Shown: positions 15,188 to 25,197, counted from the first letter of the stretch. The stretch is 64,000 nucleotides of DNA from Jejuia pallidilutea (GCF_002973595.1 NZ_PVEO01000006.1:124001-188000); one strand, 5' to 3'. Program-made: numbers and translations. The notes: a model not told the origin generated them from the letters alone.

Positions 15188-15252
15188 TTATTTAAGTTTA
15201 CAAAAAAAAACCGTCCTATAGTATTTAGCTAGAGACGTTATATTCTTTACAT

Positions 15253-16539
15253 ATGGCAAACCATATAAACCCAATAGAAAGGGATAGTATTATAGACAGA
15301 CAACTTAGATTTCAAAAGTTGTTAATGAGTATTTCTACCACCTATATAAACGCTGATTTATCGGATATAGACCAACTTATTGAACGATCTTTAAAACAAA
15401 TTGGCGAATTTGTGGAATCTGACCGTAGTTATATTTTTTCGTATGATTTTAACAAAGGTACTACCACCAATACATACGAATGGTGTGCCGATGGAATTAC
15501 ACCAGAAATTGATAACCTAAAGGATGTTCCCATAGATTTTATTCCGCAATGGCTTGAAGCTCATCGCAACGGTGAACCTTTTTATGTAGAAGATGTAAGT
15601 GCACTACCAAAGGATGGAGAATTTGGTTTGCGGGCAATTTTAGAGCCCCAAGGCGTTAAAAGTTTAATTGCTATTCCAAAAATTAAGAACAACGAGCTCA
15701 TTGGTTTTGTAGGTTTCGATTCTGTACATAAAATAAATACTTACAATGAACACGAAAAAGATATTTTGTTTGTTTATGCCAATATGTTAGTAAATATTAT
15801 TCAACGTAAAGAAACTGAAGAACATATAAAACGGCAAGACGCAAAAAGGGAAGAGCTCTTACAGCATTTATCCAATCATAACAAAGCGCTGAATGAGTAT
15901 GCACATGTAGTGTCGCACGATTTAAAAGCGCCACTTATAAATATTCATACATTAATAAGTTGGTTTATAGATGATAATAAAGCTAAGATAGACCCCGCGC
16001 AACTACAACCATTAAAACAAGCACTGTTTAATGTTGAAAAAATGGACTTACTTATTAAGGGCATTTTAAATTATTCTACCATAGACCGTATGGATGTGGA
16101 GGATTCCTTAATAAATTTAAACGTAATAATTGATGAGCTTTTGGAAACCTTGCTAATTCCAGAGCATATAGATATTACAATTCAAGATAATTTGCCACAG
16201 GTATTAGGAAATACATGGCGCTTTAAGCAAGTATTTCAAAACCTTATTCAGAATGCAGTGGCCTATTGCGATAAAGAACAGAGTAAGGTAGAAGTTAGTT
16301 ACATAGACAAAGGCACTGTTTATGAATTTTGCGTAAGAGACAATGGTGTTGGTATAAATGCCAACTATTTCAACAAGATTTTTAAAATCTTTACCAAGTT
16401 GGAAAGTACAGGGACATCATCTGGTATTGGTTTATCTATTGTTAAAAAAATAGTGAATTTCTACAAAGGTGATATTTGGGTAGAAAGTAAAGAAGGTGAG
16501 GGTAGTGCATTTTATTTTACACTCTTAAAACCGGAGTAA
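15253..16539 (+). CDS. GAF-domain sensor histidine kinase
   Basis: A 428-residue soluble kinase. A GAF sensory domain covers about 30-185 (SDRSYIFSYDF, GVKSLIAIPKI), then a coiled linker, a HisKA dimerisation domain with H222 in VVSHDLKAPL, and an HATPase domain with N-box QNLIQNAVAY, G1 VRDNGVGI and G2 SGIGLSIVKKIV. No transmembrane segment is present, so it senses a cytoplasmic signal. No response regulator is adjacent, making it an orphan kinase. The preceding bases hold a weak inverted repeat (about 15211-15240) but no clear promoter. Confidence 0.93.
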   Translation: MANHINPIERDSIIDRQLRFQKLLMSISTTYINADLSDIDQLIERSLKQIGEFVESDRSYIFSYDFNKGTTTNTYEWCADGITPEIDNLKDVPIDFIPQWLEAHRNGEPFYVEDVSALPKDGEFGLRAILEPQGVKSLIAIPKIKNNELIGFVGFDSVHKINTYNEHEKDILFVYANMLVNIIQRKETEEHIKRQDAKREELLQHLSNHNKALNEYAHVVSHDLKAPLINIHTLISWFIDDNKAKIDPAQLQPLKQALFNVEKMDLLIKGILNYSTIDRMDVEDSLINLNVIIDELLETLLIPEHIDITIQDNLPQVLGNTWRFKQVFQNLIQNAVAYCDKEQSKVEVSYIDKGTVYEFCVRDNGVGINANYFNKIFKIFTKLESTGTSSGIGLSIVKKIVNFYKGDIWVESKEGEGSAFYFTLLKPE

Positions 16540-16728
16540 ATTGAATCTCTTTTCTATGAATACTTCTAATAAAAGCATGAGCAAACTTTTACATTGCAAT
16601 CTAAAAAATACTGAAACTAAAAAAACCAAAACATTTCAATAGCTTTGATTTGAAATATTTTGGTTTAAATTAAAGTAAGCAATAACTAAATACTTTTTTT
16701 GAGTTCTATAACTGTCAAAAAAAATAAT

Positions 16729-17301
16729 TTAAAATGTTTTGGCAATTCCTATACCTATTGCAATATAATTAACATCAATATTAGTTTTTGTTCCTTCAAT
16801 ATTTAAATTTCTTGATAAAGCGCGATATCCTATTTGAGGTCTAAGATTCCAATTAGAACCCAAATGATAATTCAGTCCCGCTCCAACTTCCCAACCAAGA
16901 CCATGTCCGGAATCATCAATAATGTTTCCATCATTATCTTCTACTTCAATATGATTATAAATGGCACCTGCTCTGAAGAGATAGGATAAGGACTGTGACG
17001 ATGCAATTGGGTGTATAAATTGAAGTCCAAATGTATAACCCGTTTCATCAAAATCAATATCAGAATCTTTGATGTTAAAATTATTATAACCCCAACCAAC
17101 ATAAGCACCTAAATGTTCCATAAATCGATAATTAACAGCAATTTCAAAACCAAAGCCAGTTTTAATATTTGAATCAACAAAATCTTTTGTTGGAAAATCA
17201 ATATTTGGTCTAAATTCTGCTGACCATTTATTTTGACTAAACGAAGAAATTGTGTAAAAAGCTAAGCTTAATACTACAATTATAAATTTTAATTTTTTCA
17301 T
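16729..17301 (-). CDS. Outer-membrane beta-barrel protein
   Basis: A 190-residue protein with a signal peptide ending near SSFS|QN. It then shows alternating hydrophobic/polar strands with frequent Gly and aromatic residues (GFGFEIAVNYRFMEHLGAYVGWGYNN, GLGWEVGAGLNYHL, IGIGIAKTF) and ends in Phe, as expected for a small eight-stranded barrel of the OmpW/OmpX-like type. It is monocistronic, with no operon partners. The function of such small porin-like proteins is not predictable from sequence. Confidence 0.85.
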   Translation of the reverse strand: MKKLKFIIVVLSLAFYTISSFSQNKWSAEFRPNIDFPTKDFVDSNIKTGFGFEIAVNYRFMEHLGAYVGWGYNNFNIKDSDIDFDETGYTFGLQFIHPIASSQSLSYLFRAGAIYNHIEVEDNDGNIIDDSGHGLGWEVGAGLNYHLGSNWNLRPQIGYRALSRNLNIEGTKTNIDVNYIAIGIGIAKTF

Positions 17302-17936
17302 GATTAATGAATATTTATAAGTTGTAATATAAAATTAATTAATAAGCCTTTTTTGTGAAATGATAATTATCAGATATAAAGCTTCGTTAAGCTATATGAT
17401 TAAATTTCCAAAACTTTATAAGTAGTAATTAATTTTTAAAGAAGTAACCCAGATTTTAGGATATAATTTTAGCAAAACTATTATCGATATAAAAAAGATT
17501 AGTACTTAATCAAAGGCACTATACCATAAATTAGTGTAACATATACCGTTTAGAGTTTATCCTAATCTTGCACGTGATAACTTTTCTTTGTAATAGCGAA
17601 GTTTAAAACTGTAGCATTTTTCTAACTTTTATTTTTTTAAACTTTCTATACACGGTAAATGACATGAAGTATACAAGATGCATGAACTTTTCTAAAACAC
17701 TATTAACCTTGTGAATAAATACGCTTTTACGAAACCACGATAGGAGATGTAGTGGAATGTGCGCGTGAAAAACAAAACTGATTACAGCTAAAATTAAAGT
17801 AATTCCTGATGTAATACTTAAATCTCATCGATAAAAAAAGGCTTTCTGTATAATCAATACTCCTAAACGTCTATTACAGTTTAATAGCATAGAATATAGG
17901 CACACCTTTGTTGTGTTAAATGTAAACACAAAAAAA
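17302..17936. other. Intergenic region, 635 bp, upstream of the efflux operon
   Basis: This AT-rich region separates the divergent barrel gene and tolC operon. It contains one copy of a dispersed repeat (17639-17767) and, at 17903-17910, a -7-like box CACCTTTG that ends 26 bp before the tolC ATG. No coding frame or RNA was recognised; the rest looks like ordinary spacer. Confidence 0.6.
17639..17767. repeat. Dispersed repeat, copy 1
   Basis: About 129 bp similar (roughly three quarters identical by eye) to 25251-25376. Shared blocks include CATGAAC, TCTAAAACA, AACCTTGTGAATA and GGAATGTG. On the minus strand both copies share a short coding-like pattern (IHKV..VLE.FM.LV), with a stop in copy 2, so both may be relics of one former gene or mobile element. 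Confidence 0.65.
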
Positions 17937-19268
17937 ATGAAAATATACCTAATCCTTGCAAGTTTTATCTTCGTGCAGTTTTCTATAGCTCAAGAGGTTT
18001 CAACTGCTACTTCACCAAACATATGGTCTTTAGAGGATTGTATTAATTATGCATTGGAAAATAACATCGTAGTAAAAGATGCTGCTTTAAATCGAAATAT
18101 AGCCGAAGTAGATTACAGTAAAGCAAAATCATCAAGACTGCCAGATTTATATGGTTCAGCATCTCAAACATTTTCTAATGGTAACACTATCGACCCCATT
18201 ACAAGCGATTTTGTTACCGACCAAATCTATAGCACCAATGCAAGTCTTAATAGTTCTATGACATTGTTTCAAGGAAACCAAATCAATAACCAAATTGAGC
18301 AAAATAAATTACTTCTACATCAAAGTGCATTTTTAGAAGAAGAAACCAAGAATGACATTATTGTAAACATTTTAGAAAATTATTTACAAATTCTATTCGC
18401 TAAAGAAGGTATTACAATTGCTAAAAGCAATCTCATAGCATCAGAAAAAGAACTAGAAACAGCAAAGGCAAGGTTAGATGCCGGTTCTATTGCTTTGAGC
18501 GATTATACCGAAGCACAAAGTCAGGCAGCAACAAATAAATATGCAGTCATCACAGCGAAAAATACCTACCAACAATACATCATAACATTAAAACAACTTT
18601 TAGAGTTAGATCCAACTCAAAATATCGAAATTCAAACGCTCAGTAACGACACTGATTATGTATATCTAGAGCTCGATAGATTGAATATTTACAACAAAGC
18701 CCTGGGTATATTGCCAGAAGTAAGTGCCAGTAAAATTGGAGTTGAAATAAGTGAAAAAGAATTAAATATCGCAAAAGGCGACTATTTACCAACACTATCC
18801 TTAACGGGGAGTATTGGTTCTGGTTATACAAGTATTAATGACAATACGTTTTCAAATCAGTTCGATGTTAATTTTAATCAAAGAATTGGCCTATCATTAA
18901 GTATTCCCATTTTTAATAGAAAACAAACAAAAGCAGCAGTAAAGACTGCTACTATAAATATTGAAAAAGCGGAAATACAAAAGCAATCCACAGAAAAGGA
19001 AGTGTATAAAAAAGTAGAAACAGCCTATCAAAATGCGGTATCGGCACAAGAACAAGTTATTGCTACGAAAGCTTCCAAAATCGCCGCAGAAGAAAGCTAT
19101 AAACTAGCGCAGAAAAAATACGAATTGGGTGATTTAAGTACTACCGATTTGGTGATTAGCCAAAATACCTACACCAACGCACAAGAAAACTATTTACAAG
19201 CCAAATACTTAAATATTTTATACCATCAATTATTACAATTTTATCAAGGAAACGATATCAAACTTTAA
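17937..19268 (+). CDS. TolC-family outer-membrane efflux protein
   Basis: A 443-residue protein with a signal peptide (MKIYLILASFIFVQFSIAQ) and the duplicated long coiled-coil helices of the TolC/OEP family, including WSLEDCINYALENNI near the N-terminus and AQKKYELGDLSTTDLVISQN in the second half. The ATG at 17937 is chosen over a GTG at 17913, which would lie within a few bases of the presumed -7 box. It forms the outer-membrane channel of a tripartite exporter with the three genes that follow. Confidence 0.93.
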   Translation: MKIYLILASFIFVQFSIAQEVSTATSPNIWSLEDCINYALENNIVVKDAALNRNIAEVDYSKAKSSRLPDLYGSASQTFSNGNTIDPITSDFVTDQIYSTNASLNSSMTLFQGNQINNQIEQNKLLLHQSAFLEEETKNDIIVNILENYLQILFAKEGITIAKSNLIASEKELETAKARLDAGSIALSDYTEAQSQAATNKYAVITAKNTYQQYIITLKQLLELDPTQNIEIQTLSNDTDYVYLELDRLNIYNKALGILPEVSASKIGVEISEKELNIAKGDYLPTLSLTGSIGSGYTSINDNTFSNQFDVNFNQRIGLSLSIPIFNRKQTKAAVKTATINIEKAEIQKQSTEKEVYKKVETAYQNAVSAQEQVIATKASKIAAEESYKLAQKKYELGDLSTTDLVISQNTYTNAQENYLQAKYLNILYHQLLQFYQGNDIKL

Positions 19269-19279
19269 TCATCATAATC

Positions 19280-20488
19280 ATGAAAAACAAAAAGAAAATC
19301 ATAATAGGTGGCATTATACTAGTTGTACTAGCCATTGTAGCATACAGTTTTATTAACGGTGGTGATACTGTAGTTATCGAAGCAAAAACGGTGGTTGCCA
19401 AAAAAACAAATGTAACTACAATGGTCACCGCAACAGGAACTATTGAACCTATTAATCAAGTAGATGTTGGTACTCAAGTTTCTGGCGTTGTAGAGAAAAT
19501 TTATGTTGATTATAACAGTGAAGTAAAAGAAGGACAATTGATTGCAGAATTGGATAAAACTAATCTTCGTGCTGCAAAAATACAAGCACAGGCAGCTTAT
19601 GATAATGCTTTAAGTCAAAGAAATTACATGAAGACGATTTACGACAGACAAAAAACATTGTTCGATAATCAAGTGATTAGTAAATCAGATTTTGATGATG
19701 CCTCATACAACTACGAAACAGCAAAAGGCACGGTAGTACAGCGATATTCAGACCTAGAACAAGCCAAAACCAATTTAGGTTATGCTAATATTTATTCGCC
19801 AATTGATGGTGTTGTTTTATCGAGAGACATTGACGAAGGACAAACCGTTGCTGCCAGCTATAGCACACCAACATTGTTCACCATTGCTCAAGATTTAAAA
19901 GAAATGCAAGTTGAAGCAGATGTAGATGAAGCCGATATAGGCAACGTAACAGAAGGCCAACGTGTAGAATTTACTGTAGACGCTTACATGGGAGAAACGT
20001 TTTATGGAGTAGTAACTCAAGTACGTTTAGACCCTACAATAACCTCAAATGTAGTGACTTACACCGTAGTTATTAAAGCAGAAAATGAACATTTAAAATT
20101 AAAGCCAGGTCTTACAGCAACCATTTCAATTTACACATTAAAATTGAATGATGTCTTAACTGCAGAAGCTAAAGCCATCAATTTTAGTCCAGATGCTGAA
20201 ACATTAGCAACTTATAATACGCATCATGATTTACCTGAAACTACTGCTAATATAACAACAGCAGAAAATGTATTATGGGTATTAGGAAATGACAGAAGCA
20301 TTACACCAAAAACCGTAACCTTAGGGGCAAGTGATGGTGTTAATGTTCAGGTGCTGAGTGGTATTTCAGAAGGCGAGCAATTGGTTTACAGTTTAAAAGG
20401 AATATCTAAAGCAGAAGCAGGTCCTCCGGCAGGATCAAACGAAAGTCCTTTTATGCCAAAACCACCGGGAGCCAACAAAAAGAAGTAA
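19280..20488 (+). CDS. MacA-like periplasmic adaptor (HlyD/RND family)
   Basis: A 402-residue membrane-fusion protein. One N-terminal transmembrane helix (KIIIGGIILVVLAIVAYSFI) is followed by the split lipoyl domain (VDVGTQVSGVVEKIYVDYNS and YANIYSPIDGVVLSRDIDEG), an alpha-hairpin between them, and beta-barrel/membrane-proximal domains. The C-terminus is Pro-rich (PPAGSNESPFMPKPPGANKKK). It connects the MacB-like inner-membrane proteins to the TolC channel. It lies 11 bp after tolC and 6 bp before the ATPase gene, a clear operon. Confidence 0.93.
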   Translation: MKNKKKIIIGGIILVVLAIVAYSFINGGDTVVIEAKTVVAKKTNVTTMVTATGTIEPINQVDVGTQVSGVVEKIYVDYNSEVKEGQLIAELDKTNLRAAKIQAQAAYDNALSQRNYMKTIYDRQKTLFDNQVISKSDFDDASYNYETAKGTVVQRYSDLEQAKTNLGYANIYSPIDGVVLSRDIDEGQTVAASYSTPTLFTIAQDLKEMQVEADVDEADIGNVTEGQRVEFTVDAYMGETFYGVVTQVRLDPTITSNVVTYTVVIKAENEHLKLKPGLTATISIYTLKLNDVLTAEAKAINFSPDAETLATYNTHHDLPETTANITTAENVLWVLGNDRSITPKTVTLGASDGVNVQVLSGISEGEQLVYSLKGISKAEAGPPAGSNESPFMPKPPGANKKK

Positions 20489-20494
20489 ATAGCC

Positions 20495-21238
20495 ATGAGT
20501 AAAGAAATTATAAAAATAGAAGACTTAAAGCGCGAGTTTACCATGGGTAGCGAAACGGTACATGCGTTAAGAGGCATTTCGTTTGATATCAAAGAAGGCG
20601 AGTTTGTCACCATTATGGGATCGAGTGGTTCTGGGAAAAGTACGCTCTTGAATATTTTAGGATGTTTGGATCAGCCTACATCAGGAACTTATGAAATTGA
20701 TGGTGTAAAAGTAAAGGATCTCAGCAGAAATGAATTGGCTACTATTAGAAACGAAAAAATAGGCTTTATTTTTCAATCCTACAACTTGTTAGCAAGAACT
20801 TCGGCTTTAGAAAACGTAGAACTTCCTTTGCAGTACAACAGTAAAGTGTCTACTGAAGAACGTAGAAAAAGAGCCATTAAAGCTTTGGAAATGGTTGGCT
20901 TGGGAGACCGAATGGATCATACACCCTCACAACTATCAGGAGGACAACAACAACGGGTTGCCATTGCAAGGTCGTTAGTAAATAATCCAGTTATGATTTT
21001 GGCCGATGAAGCCACAGGAAACTTAGATACAAGAACGTCGTACGAAATTATGTCATTGTTTCAAGAGTTAAATAAACAAGGTATAACCATCACTTTTGTA
21101 ACGCACGAACCTGATATTGCAACCTTTAGCAGTAGAACTATTGTGTTGAAAGATGGTAATATTATTCAAGATTATAAAAACAACAAGGTACAATCTGCAG
21201 CAAACGAGTTAGCAAAATTACCTCAAGAAGATCATTAA
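20495..21238 (+). CDS. MacB-like ABC ATPase
   Basis: A 247-residue ABC ATPase with Walker A MGSSGSGKS, Q-loop FIFQSYNLL, signature QLSGGQQQRVAIARSL and Walker B MILADEATGNLD. Together with the next gene it corresponds to the two halves of E. coli MacB, which is a single fused protein. It powers the tripartite pump; MacAB-type pumps export macrolides, peptides, haem precursors or lipids, and the cargo here is unknown. Confidence 0.93.
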   Translation: MSKEIIKIEDLKREFTMGSETVHALRGISFDIKEGEFVTIMGSSGSGKSTLLNILGCLDQPTSGTYEIDGVKVKDLSRNELATIRNEKIGFIFQSYNLLARTSALENVELPLQYNSKVSTEERRKRAIKALEMVGLGDRMDHTPSQLSGGQQQRVAIARSLVNNPVMILADEATGNLDTRTSYEIMSLFQELNKQGITITFVTHEPDIATFSSRTIVLKDGNIIQDYKNNKVQSAANELAKLPQEDH

Positions 21239-21240
21239 TT

Positions 21241-22461
21241 ATGAGACTATTAAATTTACTTAAAATCGCCTATAAAGCCATTGTTCTGAATAAAACCAGA
21301 ACCTTGTTAACCATGTTAGGAATCATCATTGGTGTAGCTTCTGTAATTGCCATGTTGGCGATAGGTGAAGGCTCTAAAGAAAGTATCCGCGCTACCATTT
21401 CAAGTATGGGTTCTAACATGATAACCATTAGACCTGGAACTGATGATAGAGGTCCAGCAAGAGGAAGTGGTGGCGACGTGCAAACACTTATTCTAGAGGA
21501 TTATCAGTTGATCAAAGAAAAAGCGACATTATTAAGCAATATTACACCTGTTGTTAATGGTGGTGGGCAAGTCATTAACGGTTCCAACAACTGGCCATCT
21601 TCCATTTATGGTGTTAATCCAGAGTATTTAGACATAAAAGCAGTTGGTTTACAAAGCGGAAGTATGTTTACGGATGCCGAAGTAAAATCCGCTTCAAAAG
21701 TGGCCTTAATTGGGCAAACGGTTGTAGAGAACGTATTTCCCGATGGTCAAGATCCTGTGGGACAAATGATTCGATTTAATAATATTCCGTTTAAAGTGAT
21801 TGGAGTTCTGGAAGAAAAAGGTGAAAATACTTTTGGTCAAGATCAAGATGATGTGGTGATAGCACCTTTTACCACTGTTCAAAAACGTATTTTGGCTATC
21901 GATTATTTAAATCAAATCATGGCTTCGGCAATTAGTGAAGATGACGCCCCTGAAGCTGTTGAGCAAGTCACTGAAATTTTACGTTCACAACACAAAATAA
22001 TGGAAACTGAAGATGATGATTTTACGGTACGTTCTATGGAAGAATTAATTTCTACCTTTAGTTCTACCAGTGAAATGCTAACAGTTTTATTAGTAGCCGT
22101 AGCAGGTATATCCTTATTAATTGGAGGAATTGGCATCATGAATATTATGTATGTTTCTGTAAAAGAACGTACTAAAGAAATTGGTTTGCGAATGGCAGTA
22201 GGAGGTAAGGGATCCGATATTTTAATGCAGTTTTTAATCGAGGCCATTTTAATTAGTATTACTGGCGGACTTTTAGGTGTAATACTAGGGCTTGGAGCGA
22301 CTGTTTTTATAGAAAATTTCTTAAATTGGCCTACAAGCGTTGCGCTATACTCTATAGTTATATCGTTTGCTGTTTGTGCTGTAACAGGAATCTTTTTTGG
22401 ATGGTATCCTGCAAGAAAGGCATCAGCTTTAGATCCAATAACAGCATTGCGTTACGAATAA
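21241..22461 (+). CDS. MacB-like ABC permease
   Basis: A 406-residue permease with one N-terminal helix (NKTRTLLTMLGIIIGVASVI), a large periplasmic MacB_PCD domain (about 50-270), and three C-terminal helices forming the FtsX fold (LLVAVAGISLLIGGIGIMNIMYVSVKERTKEIGLR), ending ARKASALDPITALRYE. These are the standard MacB motifs. It begins 2 bp after the ATPase stop and is followed 6 bp later by the kinase gene. Confidence 0.93.
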   Translation: MRLLNLLKIAYKAIVLNKTRTLLTMLGIIIGVASVIAMLAIGEGSKESIRATISSMGSNMITIRPGTDDRGPARGSGGDVQTLILEDYQLIKEKATLLSNITPVVNGGGQVINGSNNWPSSIYGVNPEYLDIKAVGLQSGSMFTDAEVKSASKVALIGQTVVENVFPDGQDPVGQMIRFNNIPFKVIGVLEEKGENTFGQDQDDVVIAPFTTVQKRILAIDYLNQIMASAISEDDAPEAVEQVTEILRSQHKIMETEDDDFTVRSMEELISTFSSTSEMLTVLLVAVAGISLLIGGIGIMNIMYVSVKERTKEIGLRMAVGGKGSDILMQFLIEAILISITGGLLGVILGLGATVFIENFLNWPTSVALYSIVISFAVCAVTGIFFGWYPARKASALDPITALRYE

Positions 22462-22467
22462 TATATT

Positions 22468-23502
22468 ATGTATAAAAACAAAAAAATAAACGTCTTTTCA
22501 CACATTCTTGTATGGTTAGTACTATTCAGCATGCCTTATGTGTTGTCTTATGGACAGTCGCAAGAGATTGATAGAATCATAGCACATTTTTGGATTCCTA
22601 TTGCTTTTTATGCCATAATATTCTATATCAATTATTTTATACTTATTGATCGTTTTCTGTTTCCTAAAAAAATGGTGCTTTTCATCATTGTTAATTTAGC
22701 AATGATAGCATTATTTATTACACTAAAAGAGCAAATTGAGAATTCGTTCTTCAGTGATTTAATTAGAAGGCCTTCTCAAAATGATGGTAATAGTCCACCT
22801 TTTAAAATGTTCGTTTACGTTCAAATGATATCCTATATGGCACCTTTGTTATTTTCTATCGCAATTAAAACAACACAGCGTTGGGTAAATACCGAAGCTG
22901 AACGTAAAGAAGCTACTAACTTTAAATTACAATCAGAGTTACAGCATTTGCATTACCAATTGCAACCGCATTTCTTTTTTAATTCGTTAAATAATATTTA
23001 TGCTATGGTAGATGTTTCGCCGGAGCAAGCTAAAACATCTATTCACAGCTTAAGTAAACTCATGCGCTATATGCTATATGAAACCAATGTAGAATTGGTG
23101 CCACTTTCAAAGGAAATCGATTTTATGAAAAAGTATATCGAATTAATGAAGTTGCGTGTTTCAGAAAAAACCGTGGTGAATTATAGCTTTCCAACTAAAG
23201 AAACAGGGATGGAAATTGCGCCATTATTATTCATTTCTTTAATTGAAAATGCCTTTAAACATGGCGTTTCGGCAAGTAAAGCGAGTGAGATTAATATACA
23301 TATGACTTGCCAAAATGATACTGTTGTATTTACTATTGAAAACGATAATTTTCCAAAGAAAACCGACGATAAAAGCGGTTCAGGTATTGGGTTGAAAAAC
23401 TTAGAGAAACGTTTGAAATTGTTGTATACCGATAAACACGACTTTAAAACATCACTTAAAGACGAGCGTTTTTCAGTACATTTAAAAATAGAAACTACTT
23501 AA
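22468..23502 (+). CDS. LytS-type sensor histidine kinase of the efflux operon
   Basis: A 344-residue His_kinase-family protein. Four transmembrane helices fill residues 10-135. The phosphoacceptor H168 is in LQPHFFFNSLNNIY and the ATPase domain has LFISLIENAFKHG and GSGIGLKNLEKRL. It is encoded within the efflux operon, so the pump and its sensor are co-expressed; sensing of membrane stress or of the pump substrate is likely. It is a distant paralogue of the kinase at 4210. Confidence 0.93.
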   Translation: MYKNKKINVFSHILVWLVLFSMPYVLSYGQSQEIDRIIAHFWIPIAFYAIIFYINYFILIDRFLFPKKMVLFIIVNLAMIALFITLKEQIENSFFSDLIRRPSQNDGNSPPFKMFVYVQMISYMAPLLFSIAIKTTQRWVNTEAERKEATNFKLQSELQHLHYQLQPHFFFNSLNNIYAMVDVSPEQAKTSIHSLSKLMRYMLYETNVELVPLSKEIDFMKKYIELMKLRVSEKTVVNYSFPTKETGMEIAPLLFISLIENAFKHGVSASKASEINIHMTCQNDTVVFTIENDNFPKKTDDKSGSGIGLKNLEKRLKLLYTDKHDFKTSLKDERFSVHLKIETT

Positions 23503-23505
23503 ATT

Positions 23506-24234
23506 ATGAGCAATATAAAAATTTCGTGTGTTATTGTGGATGATGAGCCTATGGCGCTTAATTTAGTAGAAAGCTATGTAGAAAAAACGCCATTTTTAGA
23601 GTTAAAACAAAAGTGTAGTAGTGCTATTGAAGCTATGGAATTTATAAAAACGCATCCTGTAGATTTGTTGTTTTTAGATATACAGATGCCAGATTTAACA
23701 GGTATTGATTTTTCCAAAATGCTCCCAAAAGAAACCCGTGTTATTTTTACAACTGCTTTTGATCAATATGCTTTGGAAGGTTTTAAAGTAGAAGCTTTAG
23801 ATTACTTGCTAAAACCCTTTGATTATGCCGAATTTTTAGCTGCAGCAAACAAAGCCAGTACCTGGTTTGAATTGGTAAAAGGGAAGCGTCAGAGTATTCT
23901 TTCAGAAGAAAAAGAATTTCTTTTTGTAAAATCTGAATACAAACAATTGCGTATCAAATTAGCAGATGTGCTGTATTTTGAAAGCTTAAAAGACTACATA
24001 AAAATTTGGTTAAAAGACAATCCGAAACCGATTCTAACTTTGATGAGTTTAAAATCTTTAGAAGAAGAGCTTCCAGAAACCCAATTTATGCGAGTACATC
24101 GTTCATTTATTATATCGCTAAAAAATGTTGAAACCATTGAGCGTAGTCAAATCATTATCAACAAACAACGCATCACGGTTTCTGAACAGTACAAATCTAA
24201 ATTTTTAGAGTTTATCAATAATAATTCACTATAA
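23506..24234 (+). CDS. LytTR-family response regulator of the efflux operon
   Basis: A 242-residue regulator with a receiver domain (phosphoacceptor D58 in LFLDIQMPDLTG, Lys in LLKPFD) and a LytTR domain (LYFESLKDYIKIWL, FMRVHRSFIISLKNVE). It starts 3 bp after the kinase stop. Being the last gene of the operon it probably autoregulates the pump promoter near 17900, but no repeated element like those at 5341/5841/8598 was found there, so its target sequence must differ. Confidence 0.93.
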   Translation: MSNIKISCVIVDDEPMALNLVESYVEKTPFLELKQKCSSAIEAMEFIKTHPVDLLFLDIQMPDLTGIDFSKMLPKETRVIFTTAFDQYALEGFKVEALDYLLKPFDYAEFLAAANKASTWFELVKGKRQSILSEEKEFLFVKSEYKQLRIKLADVLYFESLKDYIKIWLKDNPKPILTLMSLKSLEEELPETQFMRVHRSFIISLKNVETIERSQIIINKQRITVSEQYKSKFLEFINNNSL

Positions 24235-24401
24235 ATTTTATTTTCAAAATTAGACTTCTATAAAATCATATTATTGGTAGAGACAATGTATGTAACCGTA
24301 TATTACTATTTTTTATAATTCTAATCCAACATACCTTTATACTATTAAAAGATAATTGACAAGTATAGAAAACGTTGAACCCTTAATAAAATTTAGAAAT
24401 T

Positions 24402-25007
24402 ATGAAAACATTTATAAAAATATACTTTATAATACTATTGTTTATGGTGGCACTTACCACACAAGTTTCAGCACAAACAAAACGAAACACAAACACAAGA
24501 ACCGCAACAACAAAAACCTTGGCAAACAGAACGACTAAAAATAACAATACGAGTAAAAGAGTTTCAAGTACTAAAGTAACCTACAAAAAACCAACTCGGA
24601 AAGTAACTTCGGTAAGGTCACTTCCTAAAAAAACAGTTGTAAAACACAATAACCAAAATTATTATTACGCAAATAATAGATATTACACGCAATCAAGAGG
24701 ACGTTACATTGCTATTGCACCAAAAGTTGGATTTAGAATAAACGTATTGCCTTCAAACTATAGAAGCATACACTTTAATAATCACAATTATTTCAATGCA
24801 GACGGCATATTTTATATTCAAATAAATAACCAATACGAGGTGGTGGATCCAGAAGTTGGTACAATAGTCTATGAACTACCAGACGATTACGAAAAAGTAA
24901 TCATAGACGGGCAAACATATTATGAATATGCAAACATCTTATACGAAAAAGTGCAGGTCGACGGTATAAGAGCGTATGAAGTAGTTGGTATTATTGATAT
25001 GGAATAA
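24402..25007 (+). CDS. DUF6515-like secreted protein
   Basis: A 201-residue protein with a signal peptide ending VSA|QT, a Thr/Lys/Asn-rich basic linker (about 25-75), then aromatic repeats of the type YYYANNRYY, HFNNHNYFNADGIFYIQ and IDGQTYYEYANILYEKV interspersed with LPxxY motifs. This matches the DUF6515 family of Bacteroidota, whose function is unknown. It is probably periplasmic or outer-membrane associated, is monocistronic, and is followed by a terminator. Confidence 0.8.
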   Translation: MKTFIKIYFIILLFMVALTTQVSAQTKRNTNTRTATTKTLANRTTKNNNTSKRVSSTKVTYKKPTRKVTSVRSLPKKTVVKHNNQNYYYANNRYYTQSRGRYIAIAPKVGFRINVLPSNYRSIHFNNHNYFNADGIFYIQINNQYEVVDPEVGTIVYELPDDYEKVIIDGQTYYEYANILYEKVQVDGIRAYEVVGIIDME

Positions 25008-25049
25008 AAAAGTTGAATTAGTTTGATTGGTTGATTAGTAGTTGGTAAG

Positions 25050-25082
25050 CGGGTAATTATTTTATAATTGCTCGTTTTTTTT
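25050..25082 (+). terminator. Rho-independent terminator after DUF6515 gene
   Basis: CGGGTAATTAT pairs with ATAATTGCTCG (two G-T pairs) around a 3-base loop and is followed by a run of eight to nine T. It lies 43 bp after the stop codon. Confidence 0.85.
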
Positions 25083-25161
25083 GCTGTAATGATTATAAAT
25101 GTCTAAAACGCTTAGCTATAATAGAAATTACTATAAATGTGCTATAATATTCTTGCGTTAT

Positions 25162-25197
25162 AGCTTGTCCCGAATTTATTTTGGGATAACTTGAGCT
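25162..25197. repeat. Imperfect palindrome
   Basis: The ends AGCT...AGCT flank a core TCCCGAAT/ATTTTGGGA that can pair with one G-T. It has no T-run. It lies between a terminator and the dispersed repeat and may be the edge of a decayed mobile element. Confidence 0.4.

Noticed and set aside
17841-17910. Search for the three-copy LytTR element upstream of the efflux operon
   Set aside because: No CTGAAAA/CAGAAAA pair at the right spacing from the -7-like CACCTTTG was found, so the regulon seems restricted to the EF-hand/redox/CotH locus.
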